Origin: Brevibacillus porteri
GTDB lineage: Bacteria; Bacillota; Bacilli; Brevibacillales; Brevibacillaceae
Reading direction: 5' to 3'
NCBI RefSeq assembly: GCF_003013475.1
Contig: NZ_PXZO01000041.1
Coordinates: forward strand, 1 to 51,723
DNA length: 51,723 nucleotides
Shown here: one piece after another, positions 16,599-24,949 of the stretch
Layout: each line of letters begins with the position of its first letter
How positions within the stretch are numbered: position 1 is the stretch's first letter
Program-made: the position numbers and the translations under genes
The notes under the pieces: generated by a model
Told to the model about the DNA's origin: nothing
Database searches by the model: none
What the model saw: the letters and a program-made list of their open reading frames with translations, nothing else

Positions 16599-17042
16599 AT
16601 GAACATGAACAATCAGTACGACAAGCTGCCCGTATTTGTGTACGGGACACTTTTGACGGGGTTTGGTAATTATAGGAATTATGTAAAACCGTATCAGCAT
16701 GAGGCAACACCTGCGATGATTCAAGGCGAGATCTATCATTTGCCAGCAGGCTATCCGGGATTGCTGAAAGGAGAGCAGGGGATCGTGGGGGAGATCGTCA
16801 CGTTTGCCCCTGACGTGTACGAGCAAGCACTAGCTGGACTTGACGAGCTGGAGACGTACTATGGCGAGGGTGATTCGCGCAATGAATATGAACGGATCAT
16901 CGTGCCAGCGACCGTGGAAGGAACAGGTCAGGTCGTGAACGTATACGTATATCGTTATTTGGATCAAGACCTGGTCAAGCAAACAGGAGTGCACATTCGG
17001 CATGGGAATTGGCGACGCTACATACAAGAGCAGTCTGAATAG
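16599..17042 (+). CDS. Gamma-glutamylcyclotransferase-like protein
   Basis: 147 residues, single AIG2/GGCT fold. The substrate loop VFVYGTLLTGFGNY is at the N terminus, the catalytic-type Glu is in LDELETYYGEGD, and a YERIIVP strand follows. Such proteins release 5-oxoproline from gamma-glutamyl amines or peptides; the substrate here is unknown. Start ATG 16599 lies 4 bases after AGGAGG; ATG 16605, two codons later, is 10 bases from it and is equally plausible. Divergent from pycA. The next gene starts 49 bases after its stop and has its own ribosome site, so a two-gene operon is likely. Confidence 0.85.
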   Translation: MNMNNQYDKLPVFVYGTLLTGFGNYRNYVKPYQHEATPAMIQGEIYHLPAGYPGLLKGEQGIVGEIVTFAPDVYEQALAGLDELETYYGEGDSRNEYERIIVPATVEGTGQVVNVYVYRYLDQDLVKQTGVHIRHGNWRRYIQEQSE

Positions 17043-17091
17043 CCAGTGCTAGTTTTGCCAAAACTGGTAGAGAAAAGGAGGGAGCCCTGCC

Positions 17092-17625
17092 ATGGAATTA
17101 CTCCATAGTGAACCTGCACAAATCTGGCGTTACCTGATTCCGCAAAATCACTGGATGTTTCCCGACGAAGTTCCAGAAGATGAACTGATCTTTCATTATC
17201 GCGACCACATTTATTTTGTAAACAATGACGGCTCAGTTTTGTCCATGCCACAGCCTGCTTGCTTCGATACGCTGGATATGGGGACCTTGCTGGAGTATTT
17301 GGCAACATCGGACGACACCATTGATTTTGACGATGAGGGAGAATTCGATTACGGCCATGTCTTAAAGCGTATGGGGTATATCGTGCCAGTCAGGGACAAG
17401 CGGGGAAAAGCCACGTATCAAATTGAAATTATCAACACAGCATTGCCGAAAGCGCATGGAACGCGGTACGAAATGAAGCAGGTTACCTTCGCTTTTGCCC
17501 TCTATCATGCGCTGATGCGCTGTCATGAGCTGAATGCGAAAACGGATTGGGAGTATGAGCATGAAGTGAAGAGAATCGCCGAGGTACAAGCCAAGCGAAG
17601 CGGAAAAGTGCAAGTGAATCTGTAA
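17092..17625 (+). CDS. Hypothetical protein
   Basis: 177 residues, acidic N-terminal half, no signal or membrane helix. I recognise no family. Visible features: FPDEVPEDELIFHYRDHIYFVNNDG, an acidic stretch TSDDTIDFDDEGEFDY in the middle, and a helical C terminus (YEMKQVTFAFALYHALMRCHELN) ending in basic residues. Strong ribosome site AAAAGGAGGGAG 9 bases before ATG 17092. Probably co-transcribed with the cyclotransferase-like gene. Confidence 0.75.
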   Translation: MELLHSEPAQIWRYLIPQNHWMFPDEVPEDELIFHYRDHIYFVNNDGSVLSMPQPACFDTLDMGTLLEYLATSDDTIDFDDEGEFDYGHVLKRMGYIVPVRDKRGKATYQIEIINTALPKAHGTRYEMKQVTFAFALYHALMRCHELNAKTDWEYEHEVKRIAEVQAKRSGKVQVNL

Positions 17626-17642
17626 TTTCTACTATTGGCATA

Positions 17643-17671
17643 GTGAAAAAAAGTGAATGATAGGGTATGAT
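17643..17671 (+). promoter_or_regulatory. Sigma-A-like promoter of tpx
   Basis: GTGAAA (17643-17648), 17 bases, TATGAT (17666-17671), about 40 bases before the tpx start. The -35 is a four-of-six match. Confidence 0.55.
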
Positions 17672-17712
17672 ATTGAGGTACATATGAAAGATTTGGTGAG
17701 GAGGAAGAAATC

Positions 17713-18234
17713 ATGACAACTGCTGTTGAGCGTCAAGGCGCATTTGTATTCAAAGGTGGTCCTGTAACACTGCTCGGTCCTGAAATCAAAGTAGGAGATA
17801 CTGCTCCTAACTTTACTGTAGTAGGTGGCGATCTGTCCCCTGTAACTTTGGAAGATTCCAAAGGCACTGTTCGCATCATCTCCGTAATCCCTTCTATTGA
17901 CACTGGCGTGTGCGATGCACAAACTCGCCGTTTCAACGAAGAGGCTGCGAAATTGGAAGGCGTAACTGTGCTGACTGTTTCCGTTGACCTGCCATTCGCG
18001 CAAAACCGCTGGTGCGGTGCTGCTGGCATCGACAAAGTGAAAACAGTATCTGACCACAAAGACCTGTCCTTCGGTACAGCTTATGGCGTAGCGATCAAAG
18101 AGTTCCGTCTCTTGGCTCGTGCTGTATTCGTAATCGATGCAAACGACAAGGTTGTACACGCTGAGTATGTGGCTGCTGCTGGTGAGCATCCAAACTACGA
18201 AGCTGCGATTGCTGCTGCACAAGCTACGAAGTAA
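17713..18234 (+). CDS. tpx: Thiol peroxidase (atypical 2-Cys peroxiredoxin)
   Basis: 173 residues. Reduces hydrogen and organic peroxides with electrons from thioredoxin, in the cytoplasm. Peroxidatic Cys67 lies in [15 protein letters not shown] and the resolving Cys101 in NRWCGAAG, both as in Tpx. N-terminal [14 protein letters not shown] is also typical. Codon use is markedly biased to few codons compared with its neighbours, which suggests high expression. GAGGAGGAAG ribosome site. Own promoter and terminator. Confidence 0.96.
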   Translation: MTTAVERQGAFVFKGGPVTLLGPEIKVGDTAPNFTVVGGDLSPVTLEDSKGTVRIISVIPSIDTGVCDAQTRRFNEEAAKLEGVTVLTVSVDLPFAQNRWCGAAGIDKVKTVSDHKDLSFGTAYGVAIKEFRLLARAVFVIDANDKVVHAEYVAAAGEHPNYEAAIAAAQATK

Positions 18235-18252
18235 GCCATTTTCATAAGTAAG

Positions 18253-18290
18253 CTCCCTTTTTGTCCATGTGACGGAAAGGGAGTTTTTTT
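18253..18290 (+). terminator. Terminator of tpx
   Basis: CTCCCTTT/AAAGGGAG stem with a 15-base loop and seven T. Confidence 0.87.
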
Positions 18291-18316
18291 ATTTGCAGCG
18301 AGTGGAAAAAATCGTC

Positions 18317-18374
18317 TTGACGAATTTAGTAACCAGTGGTTATATTATAACCAACGGTTACTAACCGATGGTTA
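18317..18374 (+). promoter_or_regulatory. Promoter with three TAACC-N3-GGTTA operators
   Basis: Promoter TTGACG (18317-18322), 18 bases, TATATT (18341-18346). Three 13-base palindromes TAACC-N3-GGTTA occur at 18330-18342, 18348-18360 and 18362-18374, covering the spacer, the -10 flank and the start region. Most likely the binding sites of the TetR-type regulator encoded directly downstream, which would repress its own operon. Confidence 0.85.
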
Positions 18375-18409
18375 CTATTTTTTGAGAAGTAAGGAGTTGA
18401 CTATCAAGC

Positions 18410-19039
18410 ATGGCAAGCAAACAAGAAATACGCTCAGAAGAAACGAAACGGGCGATTTTGACGGCAGCAGCAGACCTTTTCGCTACCCGAGGCTTTGATA
18501 TGGTATCCATCAGGGAAATCGCCAAAGCAGCCGGCTGTTCCCATACAACCCTCTACATTTATTTCAAGGACAAAGAAGCACTGCTTCATCATCTGTCCAA
18601 GGAACCGTTGCAAAGCTTGGCGCTACAAATGGAAGAAACACTGTCCAAACAAGGACGAACACCAGAAGAGATCCTGCGTGAAATCAGTAGTCAGTTTATC
18701 CACTTTTGCTTGCGCAATCGAACAATGTATACGTTATTCTTCATGATCAATGCCTCTCGGATCGATGTAGAGGAACCAGAAAAAGAATTGCAATCGCTGC
18801 GCAATCAATTGTTTGGTTTGTTGAGGCAGGCTGTGAGACGTTGCTTGCCAACTGAGATAGAGGAAGAAAAAGCGCTTGCCTATGCACGAGTTTATTTCTA
18901 CACGCTGCATGGCATCGTCGGTACGTATACACATTCCGAAGAACCATTGGACAGCTTGATGGAAAGGCTAGCCCCTACATTTGCTCTATCCGTGGATGTT
19001 TTTCTAGCAGGAAGTCAAAAAATAATGAACAGGGAGTGA
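18410..19039 (+). CDS. TetR/AcrR-family regulator
   Basis: 209 residues. N-terminal helix-turn-helix: ILTAAADLFATRGFDMVSIREIAKAAGCSHTTLYIYFKDKEALL is the TetR signature (about 14-57, split here only by the usual turn). The C-terminal ligand domain is helical and unassigned. Expected to repress its own promoter through three palindromes upstream. The stop is 7 bases before the MBL hydrolase start, so regulator and enzyme share one transcript; the enzyme may act on the inducing compound. Start ATG 18410 after AAGGAG. Confidence 0.93.
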   Translation: MASKQEIRSEETKRAILTAAADLFATRGFDMVSIREIAKAAGCSHTTLYIYFKDKEALLHHLSKEPLQSLALQMEETLSKQGRTPEEILREISSQFIHFCLRNRTMYTLFFMINASRIDVEEPEKELQSLRNQLFGLLRQAVRRCLPTEIEEEKALAYARVYFYTLHGIVGTYTHSEEPLDSLMERLAPTFALSVDVFLAGSQKIMNRE

Positions 19040-19046
19040 CGATAGA

Positions 19047-19751
19047 ATGATCAGAGTGGAGCAAATCTCGGCGAACATTTGGTGTATCAAAGCGTGGTTG
19101 TTGATTCCTTTGCGGGTTTGGATTGTCAGGGAGGATGATGGCGTTACGCTTGTCGATGCGGGGATGCCATTTATGACGAAACGGATTATGGCTTTTATCA
19201 AGCAGTTGAATGCAGGACCACTCAAACGAATTTTGCTGACGCATGGTCATTCGGATCATGTGGGGGCCGTTAAAAAAATAGCGGCGGCAGAATCCGTACC
19301 AGTCTTTGCCCATCGAATCGAGATTCCGTATATGGAAGGGAAAGAGCTGTATCCTCGTCGTAAAAAGCTGGAAGTAAACGTCCAGCCTGGCCTAGCTCAG
19401 TCTTTGCCAGAGGATGCCGAAGGGAATGTAGCTCCAATTGGCGGACTGCAACCTTATCTGACACCTGGTCATTCTCCAGGGCATGTGGTGTATTATCACG
19501 AAAAGGACGGAGTGCTTTTGGCGGGAGACTTGTTTACTTCCAAACGCGGCAGATTGCATCGTCCCATGCCGATGTTTACGGCGGATATGGCGCAAGCACT
19601 CAAAAGCAGTTTGATCGTCCGCCAATTGCAACCACGCCATTTGGAAGTGTGCCATGGCAAACCGATCTATCATCCGGCAGAACAGCTCGATGACTATCTG
19701 AAAGAGGTCTCTACTTCTTTTTCGATCCCAACTAGTGTTTGGCAATCATAG
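19047..19751 (+). CDS. MBL-fold metallo-hydrolase
   Basis: 234 residues. Metal ligands: THGHSDHVG (HxHxDH) near 71-79, PGHSPGH (about 144-150), GDLF, and a late CHGKPI in place of the last His. Substrate unknown; lactonases, glyoxalase II and thioesterase-like enzymes share this motif set. Operon partner of the TetR gene. A basic Arg/Lys patch (PRRKKLEV) sits between the second and third motif. GGGAGTGACG serves as ribosome site at the end of the regulator gene. Confidence 0.9.
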   Translation: MIRVEQISANIWCIKAWLLIPLRVWIVREDDGVTLVDAGMPFMTKRIMAFIKQLNAGPLKRILLTHGHSDHVGAVKKIAAAESVPVFAHRIEIPYMEGKELYPRRKKLEVNVQPGLAQSLPEDAEGNVAPIGGLQPYLTPGHSPGHVVYYHEKDGVLLAGDLFTSKRGRLHRPMPMFTADMAQALKSSLIVRQLQPRHLEVCHGKPIYHPAEQLDDYLKEVSTSFSIPTSVWQS

Positions 19752-19823
19752 GGCACTTTTCGTTTGAGCTGAATCGTATGAAACGAATCCCTTTTTCTTG
19801 CGTCATAGGTTTGAGGTGATTGG

Positions 19824-20339
19824 ATGAAAAAGGTAGGATGGATTGGCCAACTATTTCTGATAGCGACACTGTTACTGACAGGGTGTGGGAACGGATCGTC
19901 CGCGCAAGGGACTTCGCAGCTTGCGGAACCACCACAGCCAGTCATTGAATGGAGCGGAAAAACAGCTGTGACGGTGCCTGCATCTTCCTGCTGGAGCTAT
20001 AATAACGAGTCGATCTGCAAAGATATGGCGGCACCACCGGAACTTGTCGCAGAGCATAAGCCTGCCCCACTGCAAGTAAGGCCAGGGGCCACGATGACCA
20101 TCACTTTTGCCCAGCAGCCAACTACAAATACGCTCAAGGTCACACAATGGAACGGCATGAAAGAAGTGGAGCAAGTAATAGAGAACGGCAATCAGTGGAA
20201 GGCGCCCGAACAGCCAGGCTGGTATTTGTTTGACGTTCGCGGTCAGTGGGCGCAAGGTGATGCAGGGCATGCATTTGTCATCGAAGTAAAGGACAGCATC
20301 GGATCAGCATACCAGACGGTTATGGCCAAACAGCCATGA
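19824..20339 (+). CDS. Putative lipoprotein
   Basis: 171 residues. Lipobox LLTGC with lipid-attachment Cys21 after a hydrophobic signal (WIGQLFLIATLLLTG). The rest is an extracytoplasmic beta-rich domain with two further cysteines (SSCWSYNNESICKD) that may form a disulfide. C-terminal region ends in a WYLFDVRGQW motif reminiscent of sugar-binding or Ig-like folds, but I do not recognise the family. Ribosome site GAGGTGATT before ATG 19824. Confidence 0.8.
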   Translation: MKKVGWIGQLFLIATLLLTGCGNGSSAQGTSQLAEPPQPVIEWSGKTAVTVPASSCWSYNNESICKDMAAPPELVAEHKPAPLQVRPGATMTITFAQQPTTNTLKVTQWNGMKEVEQVIENGNQWKAPEQPGWYLFDVRGQWAQGDAGHAFVIEVKDSIGSAYQTVMAKQP

Positions 20340-20388
20340 TCGTTTTTTGCTATACTGAGGGGGAGGGAAGACTTAAAGGAGAGACAAC

Positions 20389-21309
20389 ATGCTAGAAGAA
20401 TTAATAAGCTTCACGGTTGATGAGGCAGATGCAGGGCAAACTGTGCGAGAAGTACTGCAAAAGCGTTATGGTGTATCACGCCGCTTGCTCATACGTGCCA
20501 AGTTTAAAGGCTCCATTACTCGGAATGGCGTCCTCGTTTTTGTGAACGAAAAATTGCAAGCCGGCGACAAAATAGCAGTCATGGTTGTAGAAGAGGCGGA
20601 AGAGACCGTTGCCCCAGAGGACATGCCGCTCTCCATCCGTTACGAGGACGAGGATTTGATGGTCATCGCAAAGCCAGCGGGATTGGTCGTTCATCCGACA
20701 GGAAATCATCCCAGTGGAACCTTGGCAAATGGGATGATCGCGTATTGGAAAAAACGTGGCGAGCACAGAAAGTTCCGGGCGGTGAACCGTTTGGATAAAG
20801 ATACATCAGGTTTGATGATCGTGGCGAAAAATCAATGGGCACATGAACAATTTAGTCGTATGCAGCAGATCAGGACGTTGCAGCGGACCTATCGAGCTAT
20901 CGTTCAAGGGATCGTGGAGTCTGACGAAGGTACGATTGATGCGCCGATTGGTCTTGCGGAAAATTCGTTTATCACCAGACAAGTAAGACCGGATGGGCAG
21001 ACAGCTGTTACCCATTATCGTGTGCTTGCCCGAGGGGAAGGAATGAGTTTTGTCGAGGTAAAGCTGGAGACGGGGCGAACGCATCAGATTCGCGTACATA
21101 TGAGCAGTGAAGGGCACCCACTAGCCGGAGATGATCTGTACGGGGGAGAACGAGAGCATATCGGCCGACAAGCTTTGCATGCATGGGGGCTATCCTTTGT
21201 TCATCCGCGTAGCGGTCTTGCGATGAGCTGGGAGGAGCCACTGCCAAGTGATATGGAGCAGCTAGCCCAACAATTTTTTCCTGATTATCCGTGCAAGGAA
21301 ATGACCTAG
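20389..21309 (+). CDS. RluA/RluD-family pseudouridine synthase
   Basis: 306 residues. N-terminal S4-type RNA-binding domain (about 10-65; GVSRRLLIRAKFKGSITRNG) and a catalytic domain: the active Asp is in NRLDKDTSGLMIV, followed by TYRAIVQG, GRTHQIRVHMSSEGHPLAGDDLYGG. RluA relatives isomerise uridines in 23S rRNA or tRNA; the target of this paralogue (YhcT/YjbO-like in size) cannot be told from sequence. The catalytic motif begins with Asn in place of the common His (HRLD). AAAGGAGAG ribosome site before ATG 20389. Confidence 0.92.
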   Translation: MLEELISFTVDEADAGQTVREVLQKRYGVSRRLLIRAKFKGSITRNGVLVFVNEKLQAGDKIAVMVVEEAEETVAPEDMPLSIRYEDEDLMVIAKPAGLVVHPTGNHPSGTLANGMIAYWKKRGEHRKFRAVNRLDKDTSGLMIVAKNQWAHEQFSRMQQIRTLQRTYRAIVQGIVESDEGTIDAPIGLAENSFITRQVRPDGQTAVTHYRVLARGEGMSFVEVKLETGRTHQIRVHMSSEGHPLAGDDLYGGEREHIGRQALHAWGLSFVHPRSGLAMSWEEPLPSDMEQLAQQFFPDYPCKEMT

Positions 21310-21333
21310 GCGAAAAATTTCGTCATTTCCCTC

Positions 21334-21362
21334 TGGAAAGCTGTAAGCGTTTTCGATATGAT
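21334..21362 (+). promoter_or_regulatory. Promoter with a cre-like site in its spacer (homogentisate operon)
   Basis: TGGAAA (21334-21339), 17 bases, TATGAT (21357-21362). The spacer holds TGTAAGCGTTTTCG (21342-21355), matching ten of the eleven fixed positions of the CcpA cre consensus TGWAANCGNTNWCA. CcpA bound there would block the promoter, giving catabolite repression of the downstream operon. Confidence 0.6.
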
Positions 21363-21591
21363 AGAAGAAATTCGTTACAAACAATTGGAAACACAACAGA
21401 GAATAGCTGGCTGTCTGCGGGGGAAAATCTCGCAAAGATTTTTTTCAGTAGCAGACTAGACCCAGCTTGCGCCTGATGCCTGTTTCGGATCGTTTTGACA
21501 AAGAGGGTTTCCCTTTTTATTTGTCATGCACCGGAATTGCTTTGGGGGTGAGCTGGGTTTTCTTATTTGCCCAAGAGAAGGAGAGGGTTTC
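21363..21591 (+). promoter_or_regulatory. Leader region of the homogentisate operon
   Basis: No gene seen. It holds a weak AT-rich hairpin with T-run (AAAATCT/AGATTTT, 21424-21446), which could attenuate. A second promoter-like TTGACA (21495-21500), 17 bases, TATTTG is embedded in an inverted repeat TGACAAA/TTTGTCA (21496-21502 and 21520-21526) around AGGGTTTCCCT. The latter looks like an operator for an unidentified regulator. Confidence 0.5.
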
Positions 21592-22509
21592 ATGAAGCTG
21601 GTTTCCTATCGAGAAAGGGAAAGGGATGCTTGGCGAGCAGGGCTTCTGCACGAAGGAAAAGTCAAAGATATTGCACATGCTTGCCCAGGGGCGCCGAGTA
21701 CAGTGCTTGGATTGCTCGAAGAGTGGGCGAACTGGTTACCCGTTCTCGAAGCAGCATACGAAGCACAGGATGCCTGGGATTTGGAGCAGGTTGAGCTAGG
21801 TTCGCCACTTCCACGTCCTGCCAGCTTTCGAGACTTTTACGCCTTCGAGGCCCATGTGATGACAGCGAGAGCCAAACGCGGACTTCCGATGGTGCCCGAA
21901 TGGTATCACTTTCCCGTCTTTTATTTTTCGAATGCAGCAGCTTTTACAGGGACGCAAGTGAATATTCGCAGACCGAAAGCAACCGAGTGGCTGGACTATG
22001 AGCTGGAAATTGCCTGCGTGATTGGAAAAGCAGGCGTAAACATCCCAGTTGAACGAGCGGAAGAGCACATCGCAGGATATTGTATCTTAAACGACTGGAG
22101 CGCCCGGGATATACAACGGGAGGAGGTCAAGGTCGGCTTAGGGCCAGCCAAAGGCAAAGACTTCGCAACGTCCATGGGACCGTGGCTGGTTACACCGGAG
22201 GAGCTGGCAGATGTACGTATCGCAGGCGAAAAAGGGAGCCGCTATGATCTGGGGATGGTGGCACGCATCAATGGTAAGGAGTATTCAAAAGGAAACTTCA
22301 AAGACATTCACTATACATTTGCTGAAATGATTGCCCGCGCCTCAGAGGATTGCTCCTTGTATCCCGGAGATGTTATCGGATCGGGAACAGTAGGGACTGG
22401 TTGCATTTTGGAGCTGGGGACAGAGCAGTATGCTTGGCTTGCGCCAGGTGATGTAGTGGAGCTAGAGGTGGAACGCCTCGGTGTGCTTCGCAATACGATT
22501 TGTGAATAA
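21592..22509 (+). CDS. Fumarylacetoacetate hydrolase-family protein
   Basis: 305 residues. Expected to cleave fumarylacetoacetate (or maleylacetoacetate-type product) to fumarate and acetoacetate, the last step of tyrosine/homogentisate breakdown. Metal-site residues of the FAH fold: DYELEIACVIGK (two Glu), LNDWSARDIQ (Asp), and KGKDFATSMGPWLV (Lys and Thr contacts); VIGSGTVGTGC near the end. ATG 21592 follows AAGGAGAGGG; the frame is open back to 21526 but that start has no ribosome site. First gene of a three-gene operon with homogentisate dioxygenase, 25 bases apart. Confidence 0.92.
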   Translation: MKLVSYRERERDAWRAGLLHEGKVKDIAHACPGAPSTVLGLLEEWANWLPVLEAAYEAQDAWDLEQVELGSPLPRPASFRDFYAFEAHVMTARAKRGLPMVPEWYHFPVFYFSNAAAFTGTQVNIRRPKATEWLDYELEIACVIGKAGVNIPVERAEEHIAGYCILNDWSARDIQREEVKVGLGPAKGKDFATSMGPWLVTPEELADVRIAGEKGSRYDLGMVARINGKEYSKGNFKDIHYTFAEMIARASEDCSLYPGDVIGSGTVGTGCILELGTEQYAWLAPGDVVELEVERLGVLRNTICE

Positions 22510-22534
22510 GGATGAAAAAAGGAGGAAGGAACGT

Positions 22535-23695
22535 ATGGCTTTTTATCAACGAATGGGGGTAGTTCCACAAAAGCGGCATACGACGTTTTACAAGCCGGAT
22601 GGGGGACTGTACCGCGAGCAAGTGATGGGAACCAAAGGGTTTTCCGGAATTCAATCCATTCTGTATCACCACAATCCGCCTACTCAAGTGAGGGAGACGC
22701 GCAAATACGCAGACGTCCGCTTGGAATATGTGGAGCAGGTTGATTTGAAGCATCAGCATTTTAAAACGTTTGATGTTCACCCGGGAGGGGACCCGATTTT
22801 CGGACGTCGATACATGCTAGGAAATAACGACGTCGTCATGGCAGTATGCGCACCAACAGAGCCGATGGATTACTTTTATCGCAATGCGGATGGGGATGAA
22901 GTCGTCTTTGTCCATCAAGGAGAGGGAGAGCTGCAAACGATTTTCGGTACACTCACTTACAAGCCGGGCGACTACCTCGTTATTCCGATCGGCACGACCT
23001 ACCGGATTGTACCTTCTGTGCAGAGTCGTTTCCTCGTCATTGAGTCCCAAAATGAGATCGTACCACCAAAGCGATATCGCAACGAATATGGTCAATTGTT
23101 GGAACATTCGCCGTTTTGCGAACGAGATATTCGTTTGCCAGAAAAATTGGTGACACATGTGGAAAGTGGAGACTTCGAGGTGCGCGTCAAACGCCAATCC
23201 GTGGTCTACAGCTACTTCTTTGACTTCCATCCGTTTGATGTCGTTGGCTGGGACGGTTATTTGTATCCGTATGCATTGAGTGTTCATGATTTTGAACCGA
23301 TTACTGGACGCATACATCAACCGCCACCTGTACATCAAACCTTTGCCGGTCAAAACTTTGTCATCTGCTCGTTCGTTCCGCGGATGTACGATTATCATCC
23401 GCAAGCGATCCCTGCGCCTTACTACCACAGTAATGTAGAAAGTGATGAGGTGTTATACTACGTAGATGGCAATTTTATGAGTAGAAAAGGTATTTACGAG
23501 GGTTCGATCACTCTGCATCCAATGGGGATTCCTCACGGGCCGCATCCAGGCAAGGTAGAGGCGAGCATTGGGAAAAAAGAAACGCAAGAGCTGGCTGTCA
23601 TGCTGGACACATTCCACCCGCTTCACGTTACAAAGCAAGCGTTGGAAATTGAGGATGAGGCATACATGTCAAGCTGGTTGCCACCGCAGGAATAG
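22535..23695 (+). CDS. hmgA: Homogentisate 1,2-dioxygenase
   Basis: 386 residues, cupin fold. Opens the ring of homogentisate with Fe(II) and O2 to maleylacetoacetate. Seen: N-terminal RMGVVPQKRHTTFYKPDG, cupin block VHQGEGELQTIFGTLTYKPGDYLVIPIGTTYRI, and the iron-site region YYHSNVESDEVLYYV (Glu) with HPMGIPHGPHPG (His). It is shorter than the eukaryotic enzyme (about 445) but normal for bacterial short forms. ATG 22535 is 5 bases from AAGGAGGAAGG. The 4-hydroxyphenylpyruvate dioxygenase and maleylacetoacetate isomerase genes are not in the window. Confidence 0.92.
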   Translation: MAFYQRMGVVPQKRHTTFYKPDGGLYREQVMGTKGFSGIQSILYHHNPPTQVRETRKYADVRLEYVEQVDLKHQHFKTFDVHPGGDPIFGRRYMLGNNDVVMAVCAPTEPMDYFYRNADGDEVVFVHQGEGELQTIFGTLTYKPGDYLVIPIGTTYRIVPSVQSRFLVIESQNEIVPPKRYRNEYGQLLEHSPFCERDIRLPEKLVTHVESGDFEVRVKRQSVVYSYFFDFHPFDVVGWDGYLYPYALSVHDFEPITGRIHQPPPVHQTFAGQNFVICSFVPRMYDYHPQAIPAPYYHSNVESDEVLYYVDGNFMSRKGIYEGSITLHPMGIPHGPHPGKVEASIGKKETQELAVMLDTFHPLHVTKQALEIEDEAYMSSWLPPQE

Positions 23696-23714
23696 GAAGA
23701 GGTGTAAAAACGCA

Positions 23715-24335
23715 ATGGAAATCGCCATTCACGAGATTGAACGGCAGGAAAAATACAAGCTCTTGATCGGATGTATCGTCCCGAGGCCGATCGCTTGGGT
23801 CACTTCGTTAGGGGAGGGAGGCATCGTCAATGCTGCTCCTTTCAGTTATTTTAATGTCGCTAGTATTGAACCGATGATGGTTTCGGTTGCCGTCATGCGC
23901 AAGCCGGGTAGTGTCCCAAAAGATACGGCACGAAACATCATGCAAACGGGAGAATTCGTGGTCAATATGGTGGACGTACACAATGTGGATGCAGTCAATC
24001 AGACTTCTGCTGATTATCCGCCAGAGATCAGTGAAGTAGAGGCATTGGGGCTGGAAGTCGCCCCATCTGTTCTCGTCAAGGTGCCGAGACTGCGTGCATC
24101 CCGCATCCATTTTGAGTGCAAGCTGCATCAGATTGTGGAATTAGGTAGTCCGACGACTTCGGATTTGATTATCGGGGAAGTGGTGCATGTACATGTAGCG
24201 GATGAGCTGTATCATGCAGGAAGGATTGATGCCGCAGCGTTTGCACCCGTTAGCAGATTAGCGGGCCATACGTATGCGACTCTGGGCGAACAGTTTGATC
24301 GTCCCCGCCCCATTTATGAGCCGCCTGCCAAATGA
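23715..24335 (+). CDS. Flavin reductase-like FMN-binding protein
   Basis: 206 residues, split-barrel flavin reductase domain: the N-terminal YKLLIGCIVPRPIAWVTS, NAAPFSYFNVASIEPMMVSVAV and GEFVVNMV blocks are characteristic. Such proteins bind FMN and may reduce flavin with NAD(P)H for a partner monooxygenase; no partner is encoded here. It is the last gene of the homogentisate operon, 19 bases after hmgA. Start ATG 23715 with AGAGGTG about 10 bases upstream; the longer frame from 23568 overlaps hmgA and is rejected. Confidence 0.88.
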   Translation: MEIAIHEIERQEKYKLLIGCIVPRPIAWVTSLGEGGIVNAAPFSYFNVASIEPMMVSVAVMRKPGSVPKDTARNIMQTGEFVVNMVDVHNVDAVNQTSADYPPEISEVEALGLEVAPSVLVKVPRLRASRIHFECKLHQIVELGSPTTSDLIIGEVVHVHVADELYHAGRIDAAAFAPVSRLAGHTYATLGEQFDRPRPIYEPPAK

Positions 24336-24451
24336 TTGATCTCCGTCCAGCGACGGAGGACAAATCCCTCTACGGACCATTTTACCGGAATCGCCTATCG
24401 GGTATCCTGTAGATACAAGGCAAGCGGATACTGTAGAGAGGGTGGAATGCA

Positions 24452-24799
24452 ATGATGGAAAGACGACTATACCGTTCTCATGATAAACGGTTATTTGGAG
24501 TTTGTGGTGGGATTGCGCAATTCTTACGCATTGACTCTACGCTGGTACGTGTAGGAGTTGTCGTTCTCACTGTTTTTACAGGAGTACCGATTTTGCTTTA
24601 CTTGCTGATGGCGATGATCATGCCAAAGGAACCGCAGTGGTCATACGCTTCTGACGGTTTCCCGATGCATGATGCCCCATATAGTGGACATGCACGTATG
24701 AACGATTTGGATCAGGAGATTGACCGTCTGGAGAAGCGTGCTTTGGTACAGGAAGTGTATCGCCTACGCGAAGAATTGGGCAAATACAAAGGACTTTAA
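24452..24799 (+). CDS. PspC-domain membrane protein
   Basis: 115 residues. PspC domain (4-60): RLYRSHDKRLFGVCGGIAQF, then IDSTLVRVGVVVLTVFTGVPILLYLLMAMIMP as the membrane helix. The C terminus is a short coiled coil (LDQEIDRLEKRALVQEVYRLREEL). PspC-type proteins sense envelope stress; here it stands alone without pspA. GAGAGGGTGG precedes ATG 24452. A second ATG follows at once (24455) and could also be used. The gap before it (24336-24451) holds a hairpin without T-run (CTCCGTC/GACGGAG). Confidence 0.88.
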   Translation: MMERRLYRSHDKRLFGVCGGIAQFLRIDSTLVRVGVVVLTVFTGVPILLYLLMAMIMPKEPQWSYASDGFPMHDAPYSGHARMNDLDQEIDRLEKRALVQEVYRLREELGKYKGL

Positions 24800-24806
24800 A
24801 GCAAAT

Positions 24807-24857
24807 AAAGAGACTTCCAGGGCTTTACGCTCATGGGAAGTCTCTTTTCACTTTTTT
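24807..24857 (+). terminator. Terminator after pspC
   Basis: Perfect 12-bp stem AAAGAGACTTCC/GGAAGTCTCTTT (24807-24818, 24836-24847) followed by TTCACTTTTTT. Confidence 0.87.
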
Positions 24858-24949
24858 ACCTATTTTGACCCTACAAAAATTGGTCAGCAACTTCTGGCGA
24901 TTGCTGCATAACATGTAAGGTGGAAAACCTACATAGGGAGGGAAAAGCA

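Noticed and set aside
16487..16612. 42-codon N-terminal extension of pyruvate carboxylase
   Set aside because: The extension runs through AT-rich promoter-like DNA; the ATG at 16486 has a good ribosome site and gives the standard length.
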